Assembly: GCA_964496575.1 (NCBI GenBank)
Contig: CAZCAC010000048.1
Span: 1 to 59,488, forward strand
DNA: 59,488 bases
Direction: 5' to 3'
From: CAZCAC01 sp964496575
GTDB taxonomy: Bacteria; Planctomycetota; UBA1135; GCA-002686595
In this document: piece after piece, positions 14,105-22,053 of the stretch
Position numbering within the stretch: the stretch's first letter is position 1
Layout: each line of letters starts with the position of its first letter
Program-made: the position numbers and the translations under genes
The notes under the pieces: generated by a model
Told to the model about the DNA's origin: nothing
What the model saw: the letters and a program-made list of their open reading frames with translations, nothing else
The model's database searches: none

Positions 14105-16165
14105 ATGGACCTGACCGCGATCCGCAACTTCGGAGTCGCCGCCCATATCGACGCCGGAAAGACGACCGTATCGGAGCGTATGCTCTTCCATTCCGGCGTG
14201 GAGCGTCGGGCGGGGGCGGTCGACGAGGGCACGGCGACCATGGACTGGATGGTCGAGGAGCGCGAGCGGGGAATCACCATCACCTCCGCGGCGACCCGCC
14301 TCCCCTGGCGCGACCACGACCTGAACCTGATCGACACCCCCGGGCACGTCGACTTCACCATCGAGGTGGAGCGTTGCATGCGGGTCCTCGACGGGGCGGT
14401 GCTGGTGCTCGACGCGGTGGTCGGGGTCCAGGCGCAGTCCGAGACGGTCTGGCGGCAGATGGTCCGCCACCGGGTGCCGGCGATCGCCTTCGTCAACAAG
14501 TGCGATCGCCCCGGAGCGGACTACCCGGCGGCCGTGGAGACGCTGAAGACCCGGCTCGAGGCGCCGGGGATCTGCGTGCAGTACCCGATCTTCGAGGAGG
14601 GCGAGCTGGTCCGGATCGTCGATCTGCTGTCCCTGAAAGTCTTCTCCTTCCCTCCCCGCGACGACGGCCTCGGCCGCGACCTCGTCGAGGAGGAGGAGCC
14701 CGAGGAGTGGCCCGAGGAGGCGCTGGTCCTGCGCGCCGAGCTCCTCGATGCCCTCGCGGACGAGGACGAGGAGATCATGACCCGCATCCTCGAGGAGGAG
14801 GAGCCGGAGCTCGCGACCCTCCTCCAGGCGCTGCGGGCGCGCGTCCTGGATCGGACCCTGGTCCCGGTCCTCTGCGGCGCGGCGCTCCGCGACATCGGGG
14901 TGCGGCCCCTGCTCGACGCGGTGGTGGAGTACCTGCCCTCGCCCCTCGACGTGCCCCCGGTCGTCGGGCACCGCCCCAAGGACCAGGCCGAGGTGACCCT
15001 GCCCCCCGACCCCGCCGGACCGCCCTGCGCCCTGGTCTTCAAGCTCCACGCCGGCCCGCACGGCGACCTCTCCTTCGCCAGGGTCTACTCGGGCACGCTG
15101 ACGCCGGGGATGGCCCTGCACAACCCGCGCACGAAGAAGCGCGAGCGGGTCGCCCGCATCCTGCGGATCCACGCCGACGACTACCAGGGGCTCGAGGAGG
15201 TCCTGGCCGGGGACATCGTCGCCTTCACCGGGCTCAAGAAGACCGGCACCGGGGACACCCTCTGCTCGGAGGGGAAGGCGCTGGTCCTGGAGCGCCTGCT
15301 CTTTCCCGAGCCGGTGATCACCCGGGTGATCGAGCCGAACAGCGGCGCCGAGCGCGACAAGCTCCGCATGGCCATCGAGCGCCTCGCCCACGAGGACCCG
15401 AGCTTCCACGCCCGGGAGGAGGAGAATGGCCAGTGGGTGGTCGGCGGGATGGGGGAGCTGCACCTGGAGGTGGTCGAGCACCGCCTGCAGACCGAGTTCA
15501 AGCTCTCGCCGCGGGTGGGCCAGCCGAACGTCGCCTACCGGGAGGCGGTCGTCGCCGTCGGCCGCGGGCGCGGAGAGGTCGATCGCGTGCTCGGTGGGAA
15601 GGAGGTCTACGCCGTGGTCGAGGTGGAGATCACCCCGGAGCCGGACTCGGTCAAGCCCCGGGTCGACTTCGAGGCGGGGGTGACGATCCCCGAGAAGGAC
15701 CTCGCGACGGTGGAGGAGGCGCTGCTCCAGGAAGCCCAGGTCGGCCCGCGCTTCGGCTACCCGATGGCCAGCGCCTCGATCCGGGTGCTCTCGAGCGCCA
15801 GCCGGGAGGGAAAGGAGACCGATATCGGCTACGTCCAGGCCGCCGTGGCCGCCCTGCGCCAGGCGATGCCCGCCGACGGCGTGGTGCTGGAGGAGCCCCT
15901 GATGGAGTTCGAGATCCAGACCCCGGCGGAGTACGCCAGCGGCATCATCGCCGATCTGAACGCCCGCCGCGCCGAGCTGACCGACGTCGGCGCCGAGGGG
16001 GAGACGCGCGCCATCCGGGGATCGGTGCCGCTGGCGGCGATGTTCGGCTACTCGACCGCCGTCCGCTCGCTGTCCCAGGGGCGGGCGGGATTCTCGATGA
16101 CCCCCTCGGGATTCCGGCCGGTTCCCGAGAGCGAGCTCGAGGCTCGAGGGCTGGTCTGGCAGTAG
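14105..16165 (+). CDS. fusA: Elongation factor G-like translational GTPase, divergent
   Basis: The 686-residue protein has all GTPase motifs: AAHIDAGKTT (G1), RERGITITSAAT (G2), DTPGHVDF (G3), NKCD (G4) and CGAAL (G5), then EF-G domains II-V (ERLAHEDPSFHAREEENG, GMGELHLEVVEHRL). It holds the str-operon EF-G position. Domain IV is unusual: the usual SGGRGQYGHV loop is replaced by GRGEVDRVLGGKEVYAVV, and the place of E. coli His583 appears to be Arg. This suggests an EF-G paralogue class rather than the textbook translocase, though it may still be the main one. The ATG at 14,105 is the conserved start. Confidence 0.88.
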   Translation: MDLTAIRNFGVAAHIDAGKTTVSERMLFHSGVERRAGAVDEGTATMDWMVEERERGITITSAATRLPWRDHDLNLIDTPGHVDFTIEVERCMRVLDGAVLVLDAVVGVQAQSETVWRQMVRHRVPAIAFVNKCDRPGADYPAAVETLKTRLEAPGICVQYPIFEEGELVRIVDLLSLKVFSFPPRDDGLGRDLVEEEEPEEWPEEALVLRAELLDALADEDEEIMTRILEEEEPELATLLQALRARVLDRTLVPVLCGAALRDIGVRPLLDAVVEYLPSPLDVPPVVGHRPKDQAEVTLPPDPAGPPCALVFKLHAGPHGDLSFARVYSGTLTPGMALHNPRTKKRERVARILRIHADDYQGLEEVLAGDIVAFTGLKKTGTGDTLCSEGKALVLERLLFPEPVITRVIEPNSGAERDKLRMAIERLAHEDPSFHAREEENGQWVVGGMGELHLEVVEHRLQTEFKLSPRVGQPNVAYREAVVAVGRGRGEVDRVLGGKEVYAVVEVEITPEPDSVKPRVDFEAGVTIPEKDLATVEEALLQEAQVGPRFGYPMASASIRVLSSASREGKETDIGYVQAAVAALRQAMPADGVVLEEPLMEFEIQTPAEYASGIIADLNARRAELTDVGAEGETRAIRGSVPLAAMFGYSTAVRSLSQGRAGFSMTPSGFRPVPESELEARGLVWQ

Positions 16166-16287
16166 GGGTGGGGAGCCGGGAGGGTGTCGCCGGGGGGGGG
16201 GCGCGAGGCGCCGAGCCCCGGGCGGAGCCGGATCGGCCCATCATCCCAACCTGGGGAAAGCCCCCGCGATCTTCCTCTTCTCTCCCC

Positions 16288-16413
16288 GGCGCGGGCTGGC
16301 GCCCGCAACCCGAGCGGACTGCGGAATGTCCGGAACACGATTCTCGAGATCCTCAATGCCCCTTTGGCCTGCTTTCTGCGCGCAGCGCGCAGAAACCGAC
16401 TCCGAGCAGATCG
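16288..16413 (+). repeat. Dispersed structured repeat, copy A
   Basis: This ~126-nt sequence recurs in inverted orientation at 40,114-40,238. Shared blocks are GGCGCGGGCTGGCGCC with CGCAACCCGAGCGG, the CACGATTCTCGA block, GGCCTGC followed by a near-perfect 23-nt palindrome (16,373-16,395, arms TTTCTGCGCGC and GCGCGCAGAAA), and CCGACT-CGAG-AGATC. It sits in the 406-nt gap between the EF-G gene and rpsJ, just upstream of the S10 promoter. It codes for nothing recognisable and resembles a REP/MITE-like noncoding element. Confidence 0.85.
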
Positions 16414-16417
16414 ATGG

Positions 16418-16446
16418 TTGACGGCCCCCCCCGCGGCGGCTATCCT
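16418..16446 (+). promoter_or_regulatory. Sigma70-type promoter of the S10 cluster
   Basis: TTGACG (16,418-16,423), a 17-nt spacer and TATCCT (16,441-16,446) make a good promoter directly after repeat copy A. Initiation near 16,453 would give a leader of about 119 nt before rpsJ. Confidence 0.65.
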
Positions 16447-16461
16447 CTTCGCCCCTCGACC

Positions 16462-16504
16462 GGAGAATCCCGCTCTGCGGGCTCCTGCCGGGGTCCCCTT
16501 TTTC
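16462..16504 (+). promoter_or_regulatory. S10 leader hairpin with following T-run, possible attenuator
   Basis: GGAG and CCCGC (16,462-16,473) pair with GCGGG and CTCC (16,477-16,485) around a TCT loop, with a 3-nt bulge. TTTTT follows at 16,499-16,503 after a GGGGTCCCC stretch. The position in the rpsJ leader fits an attenuator like the L4-controlled one of enterobacteria, but no L4-binding structure was recognised. Confidence 0.4.
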
Positions 16505-16571
16505 TGTCCCCAGGGTAGCGTGCGCTCACTGCGGAAGCTCGCGGTGGGACCGCTGTCGGTTTGCTGAACAC

Positions 16572-16877
16572 ATGAAGGACAAGATCCAGATCCGGATGGA
16601 GGCGTACGACCATGAGGCGCTCGACCAGTCGTGCGTCGACATCGTCGAAACCGCCAAGCGCACGGGTGCCCGTGTCGCTGGCCCCATCCCGCTGCCCACC
16701 CGCGTGGAGCGGTACACGGTTCTGCGCTCACCCTTCATCGACAAGAAGTCTCGGGAGCAGTTCGAGATCCGGACACACAAGCGCCTGATCTACATCTCCG
16801 AGCCAACCACTCAGACGGTGGACGCCCTGTCCAGTCTGAACATGCCTGCGGGCGTGGACATCCGAATCAAGGCCTGA
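16572..16877 (+). CDS. rpsJ: 30S ribosomal protein S10
   Basis: The 101-residue S10 (also NusE, partner of NusG in antitermination) begins MKDKIQIRMEAYDHEALDQS and has the family segment GPIPLPTRVERYTVLRSPF. It is the first gene of the S10-spc-alpha cluster. No strong ribosome-binding site is visible. Unusually, a 281-nt gap follows before rplC; these genes normally lie close together. Confidence 0.96.
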   Translation: MKDKIQIRMEAYDHEALDQSCVDIVETAKRTGARVAGPIPLPTRVERYTVLRSPFIDKKSREQFEIRTHKRLIYISEPTTQTVDALSSLNMPAGVDIRIKA

Positions 16878-16926
16878 GAACGCCCTGAGCGTCACCGGCG
16901 CCCGCGCGGCGACCGGAGGACGTGGG

Positions 16927-17001
16927 ATGAGCCGCGGACGACGCGTCGTCCGGGGACCACGCCGACCACAACCATCCGTTCACTTTTTGCGCTCCGCCTG
17001 A
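16927..17001 (+). CDS. Possible 24-residue arginine-rich leader peptide between rpsJ and rplC
   Basis: ATG 16,927 follows an excellent ribosome-binding site (GGAGG at 16,915-16,919, 7-nt spacing) and reads MSRGRRVVRGPRRPQPSVHF plus four residues to TGA 16,999-17,001. A perfect 18-bp palindrome (16,935-16,952, core GACGACGCGTCGTC) lies inside the coding sequence. This suits a translated leader controlling rplC onward, or a chance small frame in GC-rich DNA. No homologue is recognised. A further hairpin is possible at 17,021-17,038. Confidence 0.35.
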   Translation: MSRGRRVVRGPRRPQPSVHFLRSA

Positions 17002-17158
17002 TCCCGGAAGGGGCCGGATCCCAGTGGGGGTCCGCCTTGGCGGTGCCGCTCGTTCTTGTCAACTCGTCCAGACCGCGTGGCCAGGCGTCGGGTCTTCCGC
17101 CCTCGAGTGGGGGCGGGGCTTCTGGTCGAACCGGTCCACATAAGGAACTCGAGGAATC

Positions 17159-17797
17159 ATGACGCTGATCCTAGGGCGCAAACGAGGCATGACTCAGCTC
17201 TTCGCTGAGGACGGCACGGTCACCGGTGTGACCGTCGTCGAGGCCGGTCCGTGCGTAGCGACCCAGATCCGCACCCAGGAGCACGACGGCTACGACGCCG
17301 TGCAATGGGGCTACGAAGACGTCCGCGACAGCAGAGTGCGCAAGCCGCTGCGTGGACACTTCAAGAAGGCGGATATCGCTCCCAAGCGGTTCCTGCGAGA
17401 GGAACGCCTGAACGAACCCGCCGAGACCCAGGTCGGAGACACGATCGCGGTCGACATCTTCGCCGAAGGCGAGCTGGTCGACGTCACCGGGACCTCGAAG
17501 GGGCACGGCTTCGCGGGCACGATCAAGCGCCACGGCTTCTCCCGCGGCAGCGAGACCCACGGTTGCATGAACGTGCGCCGGCCCGGGTCGATCGGTTGCT
17601 CCGCGTACCCCTCGCGGGTGTTCAAGGGCAAGCGGATGTCGGGCCACTTCGGCGACAAGCGGAAGACCACCAAGAACCTGGAGATCATGCGCATCGACTC
17701 CGATCGCAACCTCCTGTTCATCAAGGGGGCGGTTCCCGGCGCCAACGACGGCTTCGTACAGGTCCGGACCGCGAGGACCGGGAAGAAGAAGGGCTGA
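17159..17797 (+). CDS. rplC: 50S ribosomal protein L3
   Basis: The 212-residue L3 reaches toward the peptidyl transferase centre. It begins MTLILGRKRGMTQLF and has the family core GTSKGHGFAGTIKRHGFSRG and PGSIGCSAYPSRVFKGKRMS. The ATG at 17,159 follows an AGGAACTCGAGGAA purine stretch. rplD starts 7 nt after the stop. Confidence 0.95.
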   Translation: MTLILGRKRGMTQLFAEDGTVTGVTVVEAGPCVATQIRTQEHDGYDAVQWGYEDVRDSRVRKPLRGHFKKADIAPKRFLREERLNEPAETQVGDTIAVDIFAEGELVDVTGTSKGHGFAGTIKRHGFSRGSETHGCMNVRRPGSIGCSAYPSRVFKGKRMSGHFGDKRKTTKNLEIMRIDSDRNLLFIKGAVPGANDGFVQVRTARTGKKKG

Positions 17798-17804
17798 TAG
17801 CAAG

Positions 17805-18434
17805 ATGCAAGTCAAGAGCTACAAGGCCGGCAGCGTCGGCGAGGTCGAGGTCGAGGAGAAGCCCTTCGGGGAGAAGATCCTCTACCGCACCCTGAAGGAC
17901 GCGGTGGTGATGCACCAGGCCAACCAGCGCCAGGGCAACGCGTCCACCAAGGGGCGTTCCGAGATCCGACGCTCCCGCGCCAAGCCCTACCGCCAGAAGC
18001 ACACCGGTCGCGCCCGGGCGGGCGACGTCGCCTCGCCGATCTGGCGCGGTGGTGGAACCGTCCACGGGCCCAAGCCCCGCGACTTCTCCTATCACATGCC
18101 CGTGAAGGCGCGCCGGGTGGCCACCCGCAGCGCGATTGCGGGCAAGCTCCAGGACGGCGAGGTCGTCGTCGTCGAGCTGGGAACCTTCCCCGCGCCCTCG
18201 GCGAAGTCGGCCCGCAAGGTCCTCGCCGACCTCGGTTCGCCCCGCCGCGCGCTGCTGGTGCTCGGTGAGCGGAACGAAAACGTCTACAAGTCCTTCCGCA
18301 ACTTCCCCGGTGTTCAGGTGCGTACGGCCGACGAGCTGTGCGCATTCGACGTTGTGGCGGGAGGCCTTCTGATCGCCGAGACCGGGGTGTTCGAGAAGCT
18401 CGCCGCGCGCGTCGGGCAAGGGAGCACGGAGTGA
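17805..18434 (+). CDS. rplD: 50S ribosomal protein L4
   Basis: L4 (209 residues) binds early in 23S assembly and, in some bacteria, represses the S10 operon. The basic loop RSEIRRSRAKPYRQKHTGRA, then GGGTVHGPKPRDFSY, is the segment that extends into the exit tunnel. The N-terminus MQVKSYKAGSVGEVEVEEK is slightly variant. The stop overlaps the rplW start by 1 nt. Confidence 0.94.
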   Translation: MQVKSYKAGSVGEVEVEEKPFGEKILYRTLKDAVVMHQANQRQGNASTKGRSEIRRSRAKPYRQKHTGRARAGDVASPIWRGGGTVHGPKPRDFSYHMPVKARRVATRSAIAGKLQDGEVVVVELGTFPAPSAKSARKVLADLGSPRRALLVLGERNENVYKSFRNFPGVQVRTADELCAFDVVAGGLLIAETGVFEKLAARVGQGSTE

Positions 18435-18724
18435 TGGAGAACCTCGATCGGATGTACCAGGTGATCAAGAAGCCAGTGATCACCGAGAAGGCATCGACCG
18501 ACGGTGCGGTGCGCAACGCCTACCACTTCCGCGTGCCCGTCGGGGCGAACAAGATCGAAATCCGCCAGGCCGTGGAGAAGCTCTTCGACGTGAAGGTCAC
18601 CGGCGTGAACACGCTGCGCGTATCGGGCAAGTCCCGGCGCCGCGGCTGGCGCGCCGGCCGGACCCCGGACTGGAAGAAGGCGATGGTCACCCTCGCCGAC
18701 GGCTACACCATCGACATGATCTAG
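18434..18724 (+). CDS. rplW: 50S ribosomal protein L23
   Basis: L23 lies at the tunnel exit and docks trigger factor and SRP. The 96-residue reading from ATG 18,434 begins MENLDRMYQVIKKPVITEKA; a start at 18,452 (MYQVIKKP) is also possible. The upstream ATG has GGGAG at 18,420-18,424 and overlaps the rplD stop, which favours coupling. VEKLFDVKVTGVNTLRV is the conserved core. Confidence 0.93.
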   Translation: MENLDRMYQVIKKPVITEKASTDGAVRNAYHFRVPVGANKIEIRQAVEKLFDVKVTGVNTLRVSGKSRRRGWRAGRTPDWKKAMVTLADGYTIDMI

Positions 18725-18739
18725 GGGGCCGAAGACGTC

Positions 18740-19573
18740 ATGGGTATCAAGAAGTACAAACCGACCTCCGCCGGCCGCCGCCACGGCAGCGTGCTCGATT
18801 TCTCCGACCACACCAAGACGAAGCCCGAGAAGTCGCTGCTGCGTCCGCTGAAGAAGACCGGTGGTCGCAACAACCACGGTCGCATCACCTGCCGCCGCCG
18901 CGGCGGGGGACACAAGCGGATGTACCGGGTGATCGACTTCAAGCGCAAGAAGCTCGGAGTCCCCGCCAAGGTGCACAGCATCGAGTACGATCCGAACCGC
19001 TCGGCCAACATCGCGCTCCTGCACTACGCGGATGGCGACAAGACCTACATCATCGCCCCGCTCGGCCTCGAGGTCGGTCAGACGGTCATGTCCGGTCCCG
19101 GCGCGGAGCCGAACCCGGGCAACGCGATGCGGCTGGCCGACATTCCGATCGGCCTGCACATCCACAACATCGAGCTGAATCCCGGCCGCGGCGGCCAGAT
19201 CTGCCGCAGCGCGGGAAGCTACTCGCAGCTGATGGCGCGCGAGGGCTCCTACGCCGTGGTCCTTCTGCCCTCGGGCGAGCTCCGGCGCATCCACACGAGC
19301 TGCATGGCCACCATCGGCCGGATCGGCAACAGCGATCACCAGAACATCAAGCTGGGCAAGGCCGGCCGCCGCCGCCACATGGGGCGCCGCCCCAAGGTCC
19401 GCGGTACCGCGATGAACCCGGTCGATCACCCGATGGGTGGCGGCGAGGGGCGGACCGCGGGTGGTCGTCACCCCTGCTCTCCGACGGCCGTGCTGGCCAA
19501 GGGCGGGCGTACCCGCCGCCGGAATCACCCCACCGACAAGTTCATCATCCGCCGTCGCAAGAAGAAGAAGTAA
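18740..19573 (+). CDS. rplB: 50S ribosomal protein L2 with an unusual Met next to the functional His
   Basis: The 277-residue L2 is needed for subunit joining and peptidyl transfer. The SH3/OB core (GRNNHGRITCRRRGGGHKRM, PGNAMRLADIPIG) is normal. Near the C-terminus the nearly invariant motif DHPHGGGEGR reads DHPMGGGEGR (codons near 19,425-19,454): the first His is kept but the second is Met, encoded by ATG at 19,432-19,434. The remainder up to the basic tail RRRKKKK is typical. Confidence 0.96.
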   Translation: MGIKKYKPTSAGRRHGSVLDFSDHTKTKPEKSLLRPLKKTGGRNNHGRITCRRRGGGHKRMYRVIDFKRKKLGVPAKVHSIEYDPNRSANIALLHYADGDKTYIIAPLGLEVGQTVMSGPGAEPNPGNAMRLADIPIGLHIHNIELNPGRGGQICRSAGSYSQLMAREGSYAVVLLPSGELRRIHTSCMATIGRIGNSDHQNIKLGKAGRRRHMGRRPKVRGTAMNPVDHPMGGGEGRTAGGRHPCSPTAVLAKGGRTRRRNHPTDKFIIRRRKKKK

Positions 19574-19588
19574 GCAGGAGCCCACCAG

Positions 19589-19870
19589 ATGTCACGCAGT
19601 ATCAAGAAAGGCCCCTACATCGACCTCAAGCTGGCCCGCAAGGTGGCCAAGCTGGAGGACGGAGGGCAGCGCCAGCCGATCAAGACCTGGGCGCGGGCTT
19701 GCACGATTCCGCCGGCTTTCGTGGGGCACACGTTCATGGTCCACAACGGCAAGGTGCACACCAAGGTCTTCATCACCGAGGACATGGTGGGGCACAAGCT
19801 CGGCGAGTTCGCAATCACGCGCAACTTCCGGGGCCACACCAACAAGAAGGAAGGGATGAAGTCCCGCTAG
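19589..19870 (+). CDS. rpsS: 30S ribosomal protein S19
   Basis: This 93-residue head protein begins MSRSIKKGPYIDLKLARKV and has the signature GHTFMVHNGKVHTKVFITEDMVGHKLGEF. It contacts S13 and bridges to the large subunit. The ATG at 19,589 has CAGGAG upstream. rplV starts 3 nt after the stop. Confidence 0.96.
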   Translation: MSRSIKKGPYIDLKLARKVAKLEDGGQRQPIKTWARACTIPPAFVGHTFMVHNGKVHTKVFITEDMVGHKLGEFAITRNFRGHTNKKEGMKSR

Positions 19871-19873
19871 GCC

Positions 19874-20260
19874 ATGACCACCTCCACCTCCGAGTTCACC
19901 GCGCTCCACCGGTACGCGCGAATCACCCAGCGCAAGGCGCGTTTCGTCGCGGACCTGATCCGCGGTCGTTCCGCCAACGAAGCGCTGGAGATTCTCGAGT
20001 TCGCGCCGCAGCGCGCTGCGCACTTCTACCTGAAGGTCCTGCGCTCCGCGATGGCCAACGCCAGCCAGCACGAGGCCGTGAACCTGAACCGTCTGTACAT
20101 CTCGGATTGCCGCGCCGACGACGGGCCGATGCTCAACAATCGTCTGCGCTACCGTCCGGGCCCCCAGGGGCGGGCCATGCCCTTCGCCAAGAAGACGAGT
20201 CACCTGACCGTCAAAGTCCGTGAGCTCCCCGCCGAAGGCGCGGGAACAGAGGAGGCCTAG
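19874..20260 (+). CDS. rplV: 50S ribosomal protein L22
   Basis: L22 (128 residues) lines the exit tunnel. Conserved segments are RYARITQRKARFVADLIRG at the N-terminus and the beta-hairpin region GPMLNNRLRYRPGPQGRAMP that reaches into the tunnel. The C-terminus is short and polar (LPAEGAGTEEA). No macrolide-resistance-type deletion in the loop is evident. Confidence 0.94.
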   Translation: MTTSTSEFTALHRYARITQRKARFVADLIRGRSANEALEILEFAPQRAAHFYLKVLRSAMANASQHEAVNLNRLYISDCRADDGPMLNNRLRYRPGPQGRAMPFAKKTSHLTVKVRELPAEGAGTEEA

Positions 20261-20265
20261 TTCAC

Positions 20266-21012
20266 ATGGGTCAGAAGGTCCATCCCACCGGCTACCGCAT
20301 CGGCACCATCGAGCCCTGGCGCTCGAGGTGGTACGCCAACAAGAAGAACTTCGGGCAGCTGCTGCTCCAGGACAAGAAGATCCGGGACCACATCGCTGCG
20401 GAGTTCAGCTCGGCCGGGATCCCCCGCGTGGAGATCGAGCGCACGGGTGAAGCGGTCAACGTGATCATCTACTCGGCGCGCCCCGGCGTGCTGGTCGGCC
20501 GCAAGGGCGTCCGGGTGGAGCAGCTCAAGAAGGAGCTGGAGAGTATCTCTCACCGGACCGTGCACCTCACCCTGCACGAGGTGAAGCGCCCCGAGCTGGA
20601 GTCGAAGCTGGTCGCCGAGGTGATCGCCGAGGCCCTGGAGAAGCGGATGGCTTTCCGCCGCGCGATCAAGCGCGCGATCCAGACCACCATGCAGTCAGGA
20701 GCGAAGGGCGTGAAGGTCGAGGTTTCCGGTCGCCTGGGTGGCGCCGAGATGGCCCGGACCAACAAGGAGCGGGAAGGGCGCGTGCCCCTCTCCACCTTGC
20801 AGGCGCACGTCGACTACGGAACCGCCCGGGCCAAGACCACCTACGGGATCATCGGTGTGAAGGTCTGGATCTACAAGGGCGACATCGATCGCGGCACGAC
20901 GATCGACTTCCGCCAGACGCAGAGCATGACGGCTCGCGCCGACGGTCCGCGCTACGGGCGCGGTGGTGGGCGCCCTGGAGGCCGCGGACGCGGTCGTGGG
21001 GAGGGACGCTGA
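20266..21012 (+). CDS. rpsC: 30S ribosomal protein S3
   Basis: S3 (248 residues) lies at the mRNA entry. It begins MGQKVHPTGYRIGTIEPWRS, has the KH domain near VLVGRKGVRVEQLKKEL and the C-terminal S3 domain (GAKGVKVEVSGRLGGAEMAR). The last ~20 residues are Gly/Arg-rich (GRGGGRPGGRGRGRGEGR), a modest extension. The stop overlaps the rplP start. Confidence 0.96.
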   Translation: MGQKVHPTGYRIGTIEPWRSRWYANKKNFGQLLLQDKKIRDHIAAEFSSAGIPRVEIERTGEAVNVIIYSARPGVLVGRKGVRVEQLKKELESISHRTVHLTLHEVKRPELESKLVAEVIAEALEKRMAFRRAIKRAIQTTMQSGAKGVKVEVSGRLGGAEMARTNKEREGRVPLSTLQAHVDYGTARAKTTYGIIGVKVWIYKGDIDRGTTIDFRQTQSMTARADGPRYGRGGGRPGGRGRGRGEGR

Positions 21013-21431
21013 TGGGAATGATGCCCAAGAGGGTCAAGCATCGGAAGCAGATGCGCGGCAAGATGAAGGGTCTCGCGACCCGCGGCAACCGCGTCACTTT
21101 CGGCGACTACGGCCTCATGTCACTGGATTACGGCTGGATCAACGGCCGTCACATCGAAGCGGGCCGGGTGGCCGCGAACCGCGCCACCGGCGGTTCGGGC
21201 AAGGTCTGGATCCGCATCTTCCCGCACAAGCCGATCTCCTCCAAGCCCGCCGAGACGCGGATGGGCAAGGGTAAGGGAGACGTCGACTTCTGGGCGGCAC
21301 AGGTGAAGCCGGGCACAGTGCTCTTCGAGCTCGGCGGCGTCACCGAGGAGAAGGCCAAGCTGGCCTTCAAGCGGGTCGCTCACAAGATGCCCATCAAGGT
21401 CAAGATGGTCCGTCGGGTCCCCACCAGCTGA
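21012..21431 (+). CDS. rplP: 50S ribosomal protein L16
   Basis: L16 (139 residues) lies near the A site. It shows MMPKRVKHRKQMRGKMKG and VWIRIFPHKPISSKPAETRM, then GKGKGDVDFWAAQVKPG, all family signatures. The start ATG at 21,012 shares its A with the rpsC TGA stop, so translation is probably coupled. Confidence 0.96.
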   Translation: MGMMPKRVKHRKQMRGKMKGLATRGNRVTFGDYGLMSLDYGWINGRHIEAGRVAANRATGGSGKVWIRIFPHKPISSKPAETRMGKGKGDVDFWAAQVKPGTVLFELGGVTEEKAKLAFKRVAHKMPIKVKMVRRVPTS

Positions 21432-21447
21432 GCCCTGAGGTCGTGAG

Positions 21448-21660
21448 ATGAAGATCGAGGAAATCCGCAGCAAGACCGACTCCGAGCTGGAGTACGACCT
21501 CGGGCAGGCGAAGAAAGAGCTCTTCGACCTGCGCATGAGGGCCAGCATGGAGAGCCTCGCCAACTCGGCGAGGATTCGCGTCCTTCGTCGGGGCATCGCC
21601 CGGATAAACACCATCCTTCACGAGCGCGAAACCGGCGTCCGGGGGCAGGAGAGTCGCTAG
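21448..21660 (+). CDS. rpmC: 50S ribosomal protein L29
   Basis: This 70-residue two-helix protein at the tunnel exit begins MKIEEIRSKTDSELEYDLGQ and has the family pattern AKKELFDLRMR-ASMESLANSARIRVLRRGIARINTI. Length is normal. The stop is 3 nt before rpsQ. Confidence 0.93.
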   Translation: MKIEEIRSKTDSELEYDLGQAKKELFDLRMRASMESLANSARIRVLRRGIARINTILHERETGVRGQESR

Positions 21661-21663
21661 GCC

Positions 21664-22053
21664 ATGGAAACGAACACTGAAACGAAGAAGCGCAAGACGC
21701 GCCGCACCCTGGAAGGGGAGGTGGTCGGGGACGGCATGTCCAAGACGGTTGCCGTTCGGGTCGAGCGCCTGTTCAAGCACACCAAGTACAAGAAGTACAT
21801 CCGGCGCCACTCCAAGTACCTGGTCCACGACGAGCAGGAGAATGCCAAGATCGGGGATCGCGTGAAGATCGCCGAGTGCCGCCCGCTGAGCAAGACCAAG
21901 CGCTGGCACCTGGTCGGTGTGGTCGGAGCCGCGGTCGAGAGCGGTCCCGTCGCCGGCGATGACGTCGTCGAGACTCTCATAGAGACCACCTCGGAAGGCA
22001 CCGAGGCCGTACCCGAAGCGACCCAGGCAGGCGCGGAAGGAGGTGAGTCGTGA
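21664..22053 (+). CDS. rpsQ: 30S ribosomal protein S17 with acidic C-terminal extension
   Basis: Residues 14-85 are a normal S17 OB fold (LEGEVVGDGMSKTVAVRVER, HSKYLVHDEQENAKIGDRVK, ECRPLSKTKRWHLV). The protein continues for about 45 residues of acidic, Ala/Glu/Thr-rich sequence (VVETLIETTSEGTEAVPEAT), making 129 residues instead of about 85. The reading frame is unbroken, so the tail is real and likely disordered. The stop overlaps the rplN GTG. Confidence 0.93.
   Translation: METNTETKKRKTRRTLEGEVVGDGMSKTVAVRVERLFKHTKYKKYIRRHSKYLVHDEQENAKIGDRVKIAECRPLSKTKRWHLVGVVGAAVESGPVAGDDVVETLIETTSEGTEAVPEATQAGAEGGES

Noticed and set aside
16166..16567. Short coding frames in the EF-G to rpsJ gap
   Set aside because: Their translations resemble those at 40,114-40,238 only because both are the noncoding repeat; the similarity is at DNA level with no codon pattern.
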